Shown: positions 8,887-17,280, numbered from the stretch's first letter. The stretch: 61,438 bases of DNA from CAVTWS01 sp964390555 (GCA_964390555.1 CAYMJU010000115.1:1-61438), one strand, 5' to 3'. Notes: generated by a model from the letters alone, not told the origin. Program-made: numbers and translations.

Positions 8887-9230
8887 GCCCCACCGTCGGC
8901 CGGTCGCACCTCGAGCTGATCGCCGATGTTCAGGCCCCACCGTGAGAACGACCCGGCTTCGGCCTCGACGACTGACCGGGCTCGGAAGCGAGGCGTGGTC
9001 ACACGATTGGGCACCAGGCGTACTATGCCGATCACGACGAGCTCGCGGTCGAGGAACGCCACGTCGATCGGGAACCTCATGCGGAGCGTGTGCACCGAGC
9101 GAGCGGGGCACAACAGCATGGCGCCCTCGATGCCACCTCGACCGAGCAGTCCCCGGCGTCGAGAGCGCCGGTCGTCGGCGATCTCCAAGGAGGCGAGCAC
9201 CTGCCCGTCGGTGTTCACCAGCCAAGCCAC
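8883..9230 (-). CDS. DUF192 family protein
   Basis: A 115-residue small beta-rich protein with the DUF192 core: RRRGLLGR near residue 27, then a central LRMRFPIDVAFLD and the C-terminal GDQLEV. The biochemical role of this family is not established. Most homologues are exported, but no signal peptide is visible here, so it may be cytoplasmic. The GTG start lies 6 nt after a TAGCCT element and directly after GGGGGA, which suggests a leaderless transcript. Its stop overlaps the rsmI start, forming a two-gene operon. Confidence 0.8.
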   Translation of the reverse strand: MAWLVNTDGQVLASLEIADDRRSRRRGLLGRGGIEGAMLLCPARSVHTLRMRFPIDVAFLDRELVVIGIVRLVPNRVTTPRFRARSVVEAEAGSFSRWGLNIGDQLEVRPADGGA

Positions 9231-9236
9231 TCCCCC

Positions 9237-9242
9237 AGGCTA
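9237..9242 (-). promoter_or_regulatory. Leaderless-type -10 element of the DUF192-rsmI operon
   Basis: TAGCCT on the minus strand ends 6 nt before the GTG at 9230. Confidence 0.4.
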
Positions 9243-9261
9243 GAGGACCACCACCCTCGAC

Positions 9262-9308
9262 CTGGGTGGGGCAGAGGGGGCGTCAGCACCCGACGCCCCA
9301 CCCAGTTC
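9262..9308. repeat. Dispersed palindromic element, copy 1 (degenerate left arm)
   Basis: The right arm GACGCCCCACCCAGTTC (9292-9308) is identical to the right arm of a second element at 30848-30864. The left side retains CTGGGTGGGGC (9262-9272), which pairs with 9295-9305; an alternative 8-bp stem GGGGCGTC/GACGCCCC is also possible. This copy lies between divergent genes, where a terminator would not be expected, so a mobile or repeat origin is likely. Confidence 0.6.
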
Positions 9309-9356
9309 GCCAAAGGCCACCCCTCGCCGGGGCGTGCACAGTTACGACTCACAGTC

Positions 9357-10091
9357 GTGAACGAGCGGCAACCCGACCTCGACTTCCGGGCGGCGGTGAT
9401 CGTTCCAGTGCGGCCGGGCCCGCTTGTTCGACTCCGGGACCTCGAGCGTGACCGTGACGAGATCGATGAACTGCTCGACGAGGTCTTCGGAGAACCCGAC
9501 GATTCCGGTCCGGGGCGGGTCGACGCGGCGCTTGTCGTAGGTGGCCTCGGGGCGATCATCGGCGGACAGGCCGCGTCCCTGCCTACGGTGGTGACCGTTG
9601 CCGGCGCGGCTGCGGTCGCGCTCGGCGCGGTGCTTCCCTTGCGTTCGCTGTGGCGCCGCGTCGGATCGAAGCGACGGTCACGCCGTCTCCGGTCTCTGCT
9701 CGGCGATGGGGTACTCCTACGAATCGACCACCCCAGCATCGAGCAGTTGCGCGCCGCGCACCAACGACTGCTGAGCACGACCGCACCGCTCGCGTCCGCG
9801 CCGCGGCAGCGCGTGCATGAAGTCGCCCACGCCGCAATCCTCGAAGTCGCCTCCCTGCTGGGTGGTCACCCGCCGGTCGCCCAGGCGGAGGTCGACTACG
9901 TGGCTGCGAGAACTCAGGCGCTCGATCACCTCGTGGCGACCGTCGCCGACCCGCTCGTGGGCGACGGCGAACCTGACCGGAGGCGGGCGCTCGTCGAGGC
10001 CCGCCGGGAGGTCGAACAGGTAGCCGGCAGCTCGTCGTTGACCGACGCGTCCGACCTGTCGCGCGAGTTGCGCGGCACCGATGGTTCCTGA
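9357..10091 (+). CDS. Putative membrane protein of unknown function
   Basis: Not recognised. The 244-residue product has a charged N-terminus (about 1-55), a Gly/Ala/Val-rich hydrophobic region at about 58-95 that could form one or two membrane segments, an Arg-rich patch (SKRRSRRLR), and a helical C-terminal half. GTG 9357 is the first in-frame start after the upstream palindrome and lacks a clear ribosome-binding site, so the true start is uncertain. It overlaps the next gene by 11 bp, suggesting an operon with the Arg-rich repeat protein. Confidence 0.5.
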   Translation: MNERQPDLDFRAAVIVPVRPGPLVRLRDLERDRDEIDELLDEVFGEPDDSGPGRVDAALVVGGLGAIIGGQAASLPTVVTVAGAAAVALGAVLPLRSLWRRVGSKRRSRRLRSLLGDGVLLRIDHPSIEQLRAAHQRLLSTTAPLASAPRQRVHEVAHAAILEVASLLGGHPPVAQAEVDYVAARTQALDHLVATVADPLVGDGEPDRRRALVEARREVEQVAGSSSLTDASDLSRELRGTDGS

Positions 10092-11739
10092 GCCGCGGAG
10101 CTCTGACCACCCGACGACCACCAGCGATCCGAAGCCACCTCCCGTCAGGCAGCCCGATCCCGAGCTCGGGCTACTTGCCAAGGTCATCGCAGTTCCGCTC
10201 GCGCCCTTCGTCGCTCTCTGGGAAGGCGGGCGAGCGCTCGTCACGCAGGCGTTCCCGGCGGGCGCGCGAGCGGTCCGGCGGATACTCTCGGCAGGGGCGC
10301 GCCAGATCGCCCAGGCGTTTCGCCGACTGGGTTCTGTTCTGCTCGTCCCGTTCCAAGCAGCCGTCGGCGCCGGACGATGGATTGTGTCCACCGTCGGGGC
10401 ATGGGGCCGGTCGCTCGGCCGAGCGGCGCTAACGCTCGCTCGCCTCGTTAGGGCCGCGGCCAGCTGGACGTGGACGCGCGCCACGATGCCGCTGCTGGCC
10501 GTTGCTCGCCTGCTCGGCCATGCCGGCCAAGCGGTTGGACGCCCTGTCGCCGCTCTTGCCCGTCGTGTCGGTCTGGCGTTGTGAGCCGCGGCACACGCCG
10601 TCGTCGGCACGATTCGGCAAGTCGCTCGTGGCATGGGCGGAGTCGTGCGCCGTGTCTTGTTGGCCGGTCGAGGCGTGGTTCTTGCCAGCGCGATCGCTAT
10701 CCGAGGGGTGTGGTGCCGCGTCGCCGTTGCGGTGCGTGCGATGTCCAGGGCGATCGGCACGACCGTTCGGGCCGCGTGGCGCCGTGTCATCGTTCCAGCC
10801 CGGCAAGGAGCCCGCTTCCTGCTCAGCCTCGTTCGTCGGTTCGGTCGCGGTGTCGCAGCCGTCGTGCGATCGGTCATGGGGCCGGTCTCGCGAGTGATTG
10901 CGGCACTGGCTCGTGCGGTACGCGCGATGACCAGCTCGGTGGGCTCCGCGCTGCGGCGGATAGATCGGTCGCTCGGCCGGGTCGTGAGCGCGATCGGCGG
11001 ACGGCTCGAGAGGCTGGCTGCCGGGGCCGGTCGCGCCGTCCGAGCCGTGTGGATGCTGTTCATTGGCCCGCTCGAGCGCGCGGCCCGGTTGTCGGTCCGA
11101 GTACTGCGGCGGTTAGGTCACGGCCTTGCCGCGGCTGGCCGGTCCTTCGTGAAGCCCATGGGGCGCGCTGCGGGAGCGATCGCTCGTGGCGTCGCGGACG
11201 TGGTTCGCCGCGTCGGCCACCTCCTCGGCATCGGCTTCGGTCGAGTCCGAAGCGGCGGTAGGCGGCTGATCGGCGCGGCCGTGGCGCTCGTGGGCCGAGC
11301 CAGACATGTCATCACTGCCGGTGCACGCGTGGCGGGAAGACCGTTTCGGGCCGCCAGCCGCGTGGTCCGCGCCGCGGCTCGCCGCGTGGCGGTGGGAGCC
11401 CGAGCCCGAACATCGCGGATACGCGCTGCGCTCAACCCGATGATCGCCGTCGGTAGCCGCGCCCGGTTGGCGTCGTCGGAACTCGCCAAGGACACACGCG
11501 CCTCCGCGCGGCACCTGGCGGCACAGACGCGACACGCGCTTCGAGCCGCCTTTCGACGATCCAGCCGTCGAGGCGCTAGCGCCAGCGACGCTGCCGAGGG
11601 ACAAGCGATCAAAGTGGCTGATCGGCGCGGGGCGGGCCCCTGCAGTGGCGACTGTCCGAGCCTCCCGCCCGCGCTCGCGTCGGGCCGATTCTCGACGATC
11701 AACGACGCCATCGTCGGGTTACGGTCAGGGCATGGGTGA
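10081..11739 (+). pseudogene. Arg-rich amphipathic-repeat protein interrupted by in-frame TGA
   Basis: Two open segments, 10081-10584 and 10585-11739, lie in the same reading frame and are separated only by a TGA at 10582-10584. Both sides have the same unusual composition: Ala, Val, Arg and Gly dominate, in short units such as VGRPVAALARRVG and RSLGRVVSAIGGRLER, giving amphipathic helices with one basic and one hydrophobic face. Read through, the product would be 552 residues. The N-terminal ~30 residues are Pro-rich and polar, and the last ~70 are less repetitive. I know no family with this pattern. Membrane-surface or nucleic-acid binding is conceivable, but this is speculation. The gene overlaps both neighbours. 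It may be a pseudogene, a readthrough gene or a sequence error. Confidence 0.5.
11720..11725 (+). promoter_or_regulatory. Leaderless-type -10 element before the HEAT-like gene
   Basis: TACGGT ends 6 nt before the ATG at 11732, within the tail of the preceding open frame. Confidence 0.35.
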
Positions 11740-12878
11740 CGAGACTCAGCCCGAGTCAGAGGTACTGAAGGACCTCGACGATATTGCCCTGTTACGTCGC
11801 GCCTCGGCCCTTGCGTCCGATCTCGACACCGACGACGGCGACGGCGACACCGACGACGGGTACTGGATCGTCATTCGCGAGTTGCATCGCCGCGGAACCT
11901 CGCTGATCTTCGACGAGTCGATGCGGCTGCTGGTGAGCGAGGACGCGGCATGCCGCCGCGTGGCCTGCGATGTTCTCGGCCGGCTCGACCGCGCGAACGA
12001 GCGGCTCCCTGCCACTCAGACATGTCTGGCGATCGCTCGGCTCTGCGCTGACGAGTCCGCGTCAGAAGTCCTGCACTCGGCCATTTCGGCGTTGGGGGAT
12101 CTCGGCATGCCCGAGGCGCTTCCGGTCATCGTTGCCCACGCCGCGCATTCAGACTCCGACGTGACGTTCGCGGTGGCCTGCGCGCTGCCGCGGATCGCCG
12201 GTGGCGAGTGGCGAGTGGCTCGACCCAACACACCCCGTCGTCTCCACGTTGATGGCACTGACATCGGACGAGGATGCGGACGTCCGTGACTGGGCGACCT
12301 TCGGACTTGGGACCCAGATCAACGTTGACGGTACGGAGGTCAGGCAGTGTCTTCTCGCCCGACTCGATGATCCGGACGAGGACACGCGGTCCGAGGCCAT
12401 AGCAGGACTGGCGCGACGCCACGTCAAGGAGGTCGTGCAACACATCAGACACGCCCTCCGCACCAACGTCGTCGGCCGATTAGCGGTTAGGTCTGCTGGT
12501 TACCTCGGCGATCCCTCGTTCGCCGAGCCGCTCGCTCAGCTACTGGGTTGGTGGGACGTCGACGTCGATCTGCTCGAATCTGCCGCGCGGCGGTGCGACC
12601 CCGCAAGGATCGACGCAACCGCGGCGCTCGTGAAGGCGCTACTCGACGCGGCCGAAGCGCACCACCGTCGCCTCAGCGTCTCGAGCGAACTCCTAGAGCA
12701 TGATGACGGTGAGCCAGTCGTCCATACGGATGACGCTTGGACTGGGAACGTATACGGACTCGATGTGCCGATGAGACGCGCCGACGGATCCATCTACGCT
12801 GCTGTCCAGTTGATCGAGAAGGATCTAGCGCAGTGCGTTCCGAGAGCAGGTCGGGCGGGCCATCGTCCGAGCGGGTAG
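11732..12878 (+). pseudogene. HEAT-repeat-like protein, frameshifted by a 7-bp duplication
   Basis: The 5' part (ATG 11732 to about 12210) encodes an acidic N-terminus and helical pairs such as ALGDLGMPEALPVIVAHA that resemble HEAT repeats. The 3' part continues in another frame from about 12201 with ALTSDEDADVRDWATFGLG, another clear HEAT-like unit. The break coincides with GTGGCGA duplicated in tandem. Removing one copy restores a continuous reading (GGEWLDPTHPVV) and a protein of about 380 residues. HEAT proteins are binding scaffolds; no partner is evident. The last ~35 codons run into the damaged nucleotidyltransferase gene, so the C-terminus may also be altered. Confidence 0.6.
12201..12219 (+). 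repeat. 7-bp tandem duplication causing the frameshift
   Basis: GTGGCGA occurs twice in tandem followed by GTGGC. One extra 7-bp unit shifts the frame by +1 exactly where the two halves of the HEAT-like gene separate. Confidence 0.8.
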
Positions 12879-12887
12879 CAGGCTGCT

Positions 12888-13260
12888 GTGAGAGCCGACG
12901 CAGCCCGGCTCCGACCTTCTCGGGGCCTTGCTCTTCGGCTCGGTGGCCCGGGGCGACGCCGACCGCGACTCTGACATCGACCTTCTGATCGTGGCAGACG
13001 ACCTCCAGTCGCCCGACCTGCACGAGCGCCTGTCACAACTCCATGCCGACGTTCGGTCCTGGACAGGGAACGATCTGCAACTGGTCGAGCATTCGGCCGC
13101 GACGTGGCGCAGACTCACCCGGGCGAAGAATGCGCTCGTCGAGCAGATCAGGCGGGACGGCATCGAACTCACCGTCGACGCTGCCTCGCTGCTGGGGCGT
13201 CAAAACCCCTGCTACACGTTGAAGCGGAACTCCATGACGTCGCCGTCGGCGACTTCGTAG
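12888..13260 (+). pseudogene. MNT-type minimal nucleotidyltransferase, damaged at both ends
   Basis: The core LLFGSVARGDADRDSDIDLL is the nucleotidyltransferase signature (GS...SDID, both metal-binding Asp). Such proteins are often antitoxins that AMPylate a HEPN toxin. The expected N-terminus VRADAARL is encoded from GTG 12888 but in a different frame from the core, which is open only from 12892 and has no ATG or GTG. A small deletion or frameshift is therefore likely. At the 3' end the frame runs past the natural RRDGIELT tail and overlaps the end of ychF by about 49 bp. No HEPN partner is present. Probably a remnant. Confidence 0.6.
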
Positions 13261-14288
13261 TCCTTGCCTTCGGAGCGGACCAGGCCCTGTTCTTTGGCCT
13301 TGTTCCACGAACCGGCGCCGAGAAGCGTCTCACAGGCGATCGTCTCGGCGCGGATGAAGCCGCGCTCGAAATCGGTGTGGATCACCCCAGCGCACTGTGG
13401 GGCTCGCCACCCGGCCTTGAAGGTCCAGGCCCTCGTTTCCTTCTCGCCGGTCGTCAGGTACGTCCGCAACCCGAGCGTGTGGTACGCCGCGTTGAGGAAC
13501 GTCGGTAGGGCCCCGGCGCCGAGCCCGAGGCCTTCGAGCATCTCGGCGCGCTCGTCCTCGTCGAGCTGAGCGGCCTCGGCCTCGAGCTGGACGCACAACC
13601 CGAACACGTCGGCGCCGGCCAGCTCGGCGCGCACGGGGGCGAGGACCGACTCGGCCTCGTCGAGCTGTCCTTCGTCGAGGTTCACGACCGCCAGCACCGG
13701 TTTGTTGGTCAAAAAGAAGAAGGGCCGCAACACGACACGCTCGTCGTCGGTCATGGTGCTGCGGTAGATGGGCGTGCCGTCGCTGAGCGTGGCCACAGCC
13801 TTGTCGAGCGCGCCGGCTGCTTCCAGCACCGAACGATCGCCCGACTTGGACGCCCGGCGATGCTTGTCGAGCTGCTTCTCCGCCGACTCGAGGTCGGCCA
13901 GGCTGAGCTCGATCTCGACGACCGCGAGGTGCTCGAGCGGATCGGTCGGGCCGGGAACGTCGATGTCGACGAACGCCCGGAGCACGTAGACGATCGCGTC
14001 GACCTCGCGAATGCCGGCGAGGAAGCGGTTGCCCAGCCCCTCACCCTTGTGGGCACCCTCGACCAGCCCGCCGATGTCGGTGAACTGCACCGAGGCCGGT
14101 ATCACGTTCTTGGACCGACTCATCGCCGCCAGGCGGTTCACGCGGTCGTCGAACACCTTGGCCACACCGACGTTGGGATCCTTCGTTGCGAACGCGTAGG
14201 GCGCGGCGAGCGCTCCGCCTCCGGCCAGCGCGTTGTACAGCGACGACTTGCCGGCGTTGGGGAGCCCGACGAACCCGAAACGTTCCAC
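13212..14288 (-). CDS. ychF: Redox-regulated ATPase YchF (Obg-like)
   Basis: A universally conserved 358-residue P-loop NTPase that binds ribosomes and prefers ATP. It starts with GFVGLPNAGKSSLYNAL (G1), followed by DIGGLVEGAHKGEGLGN (G3), a coiled-coil insertion (about 125-200), and NKPVLAVVNLDE in place of the usual GTP-specifying NKxD. The C-terminal TGS domain ends DGDVMEFRFNV. The GTG start lies 9 nt after a TAGCCT element, so the transcript may be leaderless. It is divergent from the bL37 gene. Confidence 0.95.
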   Translation of the reverse strand: MERFGFVGLPNAGKSSLYNALAGGGALAAPYAFATKDPNVGVAKVFDDRVNRLAAMSRSKNVIPASVQFTDIGGLVEGAHKGEGLGNRFLAGIREVDAIVYVLRAFVDIDVPGPTDPLEHLAVVEIELSLADLESAEKQLDKHRRASKSGDRSVLEAAGALDKAVATLSDGTPIYRSTMTDDERVVLRPFFFLTNKPVLAVVNLDEGQLDEAESVLAPVRAELAGADVFGLCVQLEAEAAQLDEDERAEMLEGLGLGAGALPTFLNAAYHTLGLRTYLTTGEKETRAWTFKAGWRAPQCAGVIHTDFERGFIRAETIACETLLGAGSWNKAKEQGLVRSEGKDYEVADGDVMEFRFNV

Positions 14289-14297
14289 GAGTGGTGC

Positions 14298-14303
14298 AGG
14301 CTA
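14298..14303 (-). promoter_or_regulatory. Leaderless-type -10 element of ychF
   Basis: TAGCCT on the minus strand, 9 nt before the GTG start at 14288. Confidence 0.4.
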
Positions 14304-14313
14304 CCGATCCAGA

Positions 14314-14319
14314 TACCCT
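14314..14319 (+). promoter_or_regulatory. Leaderless-type -10 element of the bL37 gene
   Basis: TACCCT (preceded by GA) lies 9 nt before ATG 14329, with a pyrimidine-rich spacer and no ribosome-binding site. Confidence 0.4.
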
Positions 14320-14328
14320 CTCCTGCCT

Positions 14329-14415
14329 ATGTCGAAGCGGACCCAGAAGGCCAAGAAGAACGCCCGGACCAAGAAGGCCAACCACGGGCGCAAGCCGAAC
14401 CGCGGCCGCGGCTAG
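14329..14415 (+). CDS. Ribosomal protein bL37-type mini protein (28 aa)
   Basis: The product is MSKRTQKAKKNARTKK followed by ANHGRKPNRGRG. It is extremely basic and carries the ANHG(K/R)(R/K)PN tail that I recall from bL37, a ~24-residue 50S subunit protein found in mycobacterial ribosome structures. Here the protein is slightly longer, by a C-terminal RGRG. It would bind rRNA in the large subunit. The gene is divergent from ychF and probably leaderless. Genes this small are often missed in annotation. Identification is from memory of the family's short sequence, not from a search. Confidence 0.7.
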   Translation: MSKRTQKAKKNARTKKANHGRKPNRGRG

Positions 14416-14470
14416 CCGCGCCGACAGGCATCCAGCTTTCTGGGCGTGACCGGACCAACGACAAAGCCCC

Positions 14471-16504
14471 GTGCCGGAAGCGCCGCGACGACCGGTTACC
14501 GATGTCGTCCACGGGTGCGCGATCACCGACCCGTACCGCTGGCTCGAGGACGGCACCTCGGTCGAGACCCTGGCGTTCACCGACGCTCAGAACAATCGCT
14601 CGCGCCGGTTCCTCGACTCGCTCCCGCGCCGGCCCGAGTTCCGCGCTGACCTCCTCGCCCTGCTCGACATCGCCACGTCTGCTGCGCCTGCGCTCGCCGG
14701 CGACTCGGTGTTCTCCCTCGACCGCCCCGCCGGTTCCGAGCAGGCCATGCTCGTCGCTCGACCCGCCAACCCGCCGGCCGACTCCGACGGCTGGATGCCC
14801 CGCACGATCCTCGACCCGATCGCCGTCCTCGGCGACGCGACGTCGGCCATCGACTGGTACGAGCCGAGCATCGACGGTCGTCTCGTCGCGGTCGGGCTGT
14901 CGACGGGTGGCGACGAGCGATCGATCCTGTATGTCGTCGACTCCCACACCGGCGAGTTGACGAGCGACCGCATCCCCGAGACGCGCGCGGCCTCGATCGC
15001 ATGGGACCCCGACAACTCGGGGTTCGCGTACACCCGCTACCCGTCGCCCGGCGAGGTACCGGAGGGCGAGGAGGAGTATCACCGCACGGTGTGGCACCAC
15101 CGCCTAGGCACCGACCCGGCCACCGACAAGCCGCTCTTCACCGACCTGCCCGATCCGACGGCCTGGCCGACCATCGTGGGCTCCGAGGACGGTCGCTGGC
15201 TTCTGGTGCACCTGTCACTCGGTTGGGCGCGCACCCACGTGATCCTGGTCGATCGCAACTCCGGCGAGCGCCACCCGGTAGTCGCCGGCATCGATGCCGT
15301 CTCGCAGTTCACCTTCGACGGGGACCGACTGCTCGGCACGACGAGCCTCGGCGCGCCCCGCGGTCGAGTGGTCGCGGCGCCGCTCGACGATCCGGGGACC
15401 GACCGTTGGACGACTCTCGTCGCCGAATCCGAGACGGTGATCGAAGCGGTCGAACGCGTCGGCGACGGTTTCGTGGTCATCGGCTCGCTCGTCGCCGTGT
15501 CGACGCTGACCCGTCACCATCGAGATGGTCGAATCGCGGCACAGATCGAACTGCCCGAGCTGGCCACGATCGGCGCCACGAGCGGCGACGGCTCGGGCCG
15601 ACTCGTGGTGTCTCTCGCCTCGTTCGCGCGACCCGGTTCGGTTCGAGGCCTCGTCGGCGAGCGGTTGGTGCCATGGTCGGCGCCGCCGACGGCGGACCCG
15701 AGCGAACTGGTGGTCGAGCAGGTCCACTACCCGTCGACCGACGAGACGCTGGTACCGATGTTCCTCGTCCGACACCGCGACACCCTGCCCGACACGACGA
15801 CGCCGACCTTGCTGACCGGCTACGGCGGGTTCGCCATCGCCGAAGGGCCGCGCTACAGCCCTCTCGTCGTGGCGTGGTGCCGCGCCGGCGGTCAGGTGGC
15901 GGTCGCCAACATCCGCGGCGGCTCCGAACACGGCGAGCAATGGCACCAGGCCGGGATGCTCGACCGCAAGCAGCAATGCTTCGACGACTTCTTCGCGGCC
16001 GGCGACTGGTTGATCTCGACCGGCCGTGGTTCGGCGGCGACGCTCGCCGTCCGTGGCGGCTCCAACGGCGGCCTGCTCGTGGGTGCGGTTATCACCCAGC
16101 GACCCGACCTCGCGCGCGCCGTGCACTGCGCGGTGCCACTGCTCGACATGGTGCGCTACCACCGGTTCTTGATCGGCCGGCTCTGGATCCCCGAGTACGG
16201 CGACCCCGACGACCCCGCCGCCTTCGGCTGGCTGCACGCCTACTCGCCGTACCATCGCGTCGTCGACGGAACCTGCTACCCGGCGATGCTGATCACCGCC
16301 GCCGAGGGCGACTCACGCGTCGACCCGATGCACGCGCGCAAGATGACGGCCCGGTTGCAACACGCCACCGCGTGTGGCGACGAGCGCCCGATCCTGCTCG
16401 GCATCGAGCGCGAGGCCGGCCACGGCCAGGGCAAGCCTCGAACGGCGCTGGCCGACGAGGCGGCCGACACGATGGCGTTTCTGTGGCACGCCCTGGCGGG
16501 GTAA
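14471..16504 (+). CDS. Prolyl oligopeptidase family serine peptidase (S9A)
   Basis: A 677-residue two-domain peptidase that cleaves short peptides after proline. The N-terminus has the S9A signature TDPYRWLEDG. A seven-bladed propeller follows (about 75-390) and then an alpha/beta-hydrolase domain. The catalytic Ser is in RGGSNGGLL (about residue 531), the Asp in EGDSRVDPMHARK and the His in REAGHGQGK. No signal peptide is seen, so it is probably cytoplasmic. GTG 14471 fits the family's N-terminus. The gene stands alone on the plus strand, ahead of a short zinc-ribbon gene. Confidence 0.92.
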   Translation: MPEAPRRPVTDVVHGCAITDPYRWLEDGTSVETLAFTDAQNNRSRRFLDSLPRRPEFRADLLALLDIATSAAPALAGDSVFSLDRPAGSEQAMLVARPANPPADSDGWMPRTILDPIAVLGDATSAIDWYEPSIDGRLVAVGLSTGGDERSILYVVDSHTGELTSDRIPETRAASIAWDPDNSGFAYTRYPSPGEVPEGEEEYHRTVWHHRLGTDPATDKPLFTDLPDPTAWPTIVGSEDGRWLLVHLSLGWARTHVILVDRNSGERHPVVAGIDAVSQFTFDGDRLLGTTSLGAPRGRVVAAPLDDPGTDRWTTLVAESETVIEAVERVGDGFVVIGSLVAVSTLTRHHRDGRIAAQIELPELATIGATSGDGSGRLVVSLASFARPGSVRGLVGERLVPWSAPPTADPSELVVEQVHYPSTDETLVPMFLVRHRDTLPDTTTPTLLTGYGGFAIAEGPRYSPLVVAWCRAGGQVAVANIRGGSEHGEQWHQAGMLDRKQQCFDDFFAAGDWLISTGRGSAATLAVRGGSNGGLLVGAVITQRPDLARAVHCAVPLLDMVRYHRFLIGRLWIPEYGDPDDPAAFGWLHAYSPYHRVVDGTCYPAMLITAAEGDSRVDPMHARKMTARLQHATACGDERPILLGIEREAGHGQGKPRTALADEAADTMAFLWHALAG

Positions 16505-16507
16505 CCT
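16502..16507 (+). promoter_or_regulatory. Leaderless-type -10 element of the FmdB-like gene
   Basis: TAACCT, overlapping the stop codon of the peptidase gene, ends 7 nt before ATG 16515. Confidence 0.45.
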
Positions 16508-16514
16508 GCGCGCC

Positions 16515-16754
16515 ATGCCGCTGTACGAGTTCCGCTGCCGGACGTGCGACGCCCGGTTCTCGATGCGCCGCCCGATGAGCGAGTCCAACGCGCCCGCCAC
16601 TTGTCCCGACGGCCACGACGGAGCTATGCGGCTGTTGAGCTCGTTCGCCGCCGCAACCGTCGGCGGTGGGTCCGGCGGCGGGACGACGGCCGGGCTGAAC
16701 AGCCCATCAGCGTGGAGCGGTGGCGGCTGTGGCGGCGGTTGCGCCTGCCATTGA
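16515..16754 (+). CDS. FmdB-family zinc-ribbon protein
   Basis: A 79-residue protein starting MPLYEFRCRTCD, the hallmark of the FmdB/CxxC_CxxC_SSSS family, with a second Cys at ATCPDGH. The C-terminal half is a Gly/Ser linker ending GGGCGGGCACH, which may hold a second metal site. The family is called regulatory from its link to amidase genes, but molecular function is not established. It is preceded by a leaderless-type promoter inside the end of the peptidase gene. Confidence 0.8.
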   Translation: MPLYEFRCRTCDARFSMRRPMSESNAPATCPDGHDGAMRLLSSFAAATVGGGSGGGTTAGLNSPSAWSGGGCGGGCACH

Positions 16755-16778
16755 CCGCTCGGGTCGACCGCGGACCGG

Positions 16779-17216
16779 TCAGCCGAGCTGGGCGGCAGTG
16801 AAGGCCAAACCGACGCCGGTCAACATGGTGCCGACGTTGGCGAGGATCATGGTGCGCATCGACGCCGCCACCTCGCGGGTCAGGCTCGCTTGCATCGACG
16901 CAAGTCCACCCTTGAACTCCACGGTGAGGTTGGCCATGTCGGTCTTGAACTCGGTGCGAAGCTCGGCCATCTCGGTCTTGAGCTCGGTCCGAAGCTCGGC
17001 CATCTCGGTCTTGAGCTCGGTCCGCAGCTCGGCCATCTCGGTTCGCAACTCCGCCATCTCGCCGCGCAGGAGAGCAGACTGATGGTCGAGGTCCGCTCGG
17101 GTGGCGGGCTCGGTCCCCGACGATGGCAGCAGCGCCATCAGGGTGTGCGCTTCGTCGCCGAGCACGGTCTCGAGCTTGCCGTGCAGATCGTGGCGAGCTC
17201 GTTCATCGATGATCAT
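16779..17216 (-). CDS. Coiled-coil protein with C-terminal membrane segment
   Basis: A 145-residue protein with an N-terminal conserved block (ARHDLHGKLETVLGDEA), a long coiled coil made of 11-residue units such as EMAELRTELKT (about 50-95), and a hydrophobic C-terminus (about 122-142) likely to anchor it in the membrane. Similar small proteins are common in Actinobacteria, without known function. The ribosome-binding region GGTGGGGA precedes ATG 17216. The repeats are near-identical at DNA level, so copy number may vary between strains. Confidence 0.7.
   Translation of the reverse strand: MIIDERARHDLHGKLETVLGDEAHTLMALLPSSGTEPATRADLDHQSALLRGEMAELRTEMAELRTELKTEMAELRTELKTEMAELRTEFKTDMANLTVEFKGGLASMQASLTREVAASMRTMILANVGTMLTGVGLAFTAAQLG
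16945..17043. repeat. 33-bp tandem repeat (three units) within the coiled-coil gene
   Basis: Units at 16945-16977, 16978-17010 and 17011-17043 differ at only a few positions. Each encodes one 11-residue coiled-coil unit. Confidence 0.85.
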
Positions 17217-17280
17217 GGTATCCCCACCGGTCGTGTCGGTTCGCGGGGATCCGAATCACACGGCTCCGAATGCCGCGAGC

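Noticed and set aside
16945..17043. CRISPR-like repeats
   Set aside because: The 33-bp units are directly contiguous, without spacers, and encode a coiled coil in frame.
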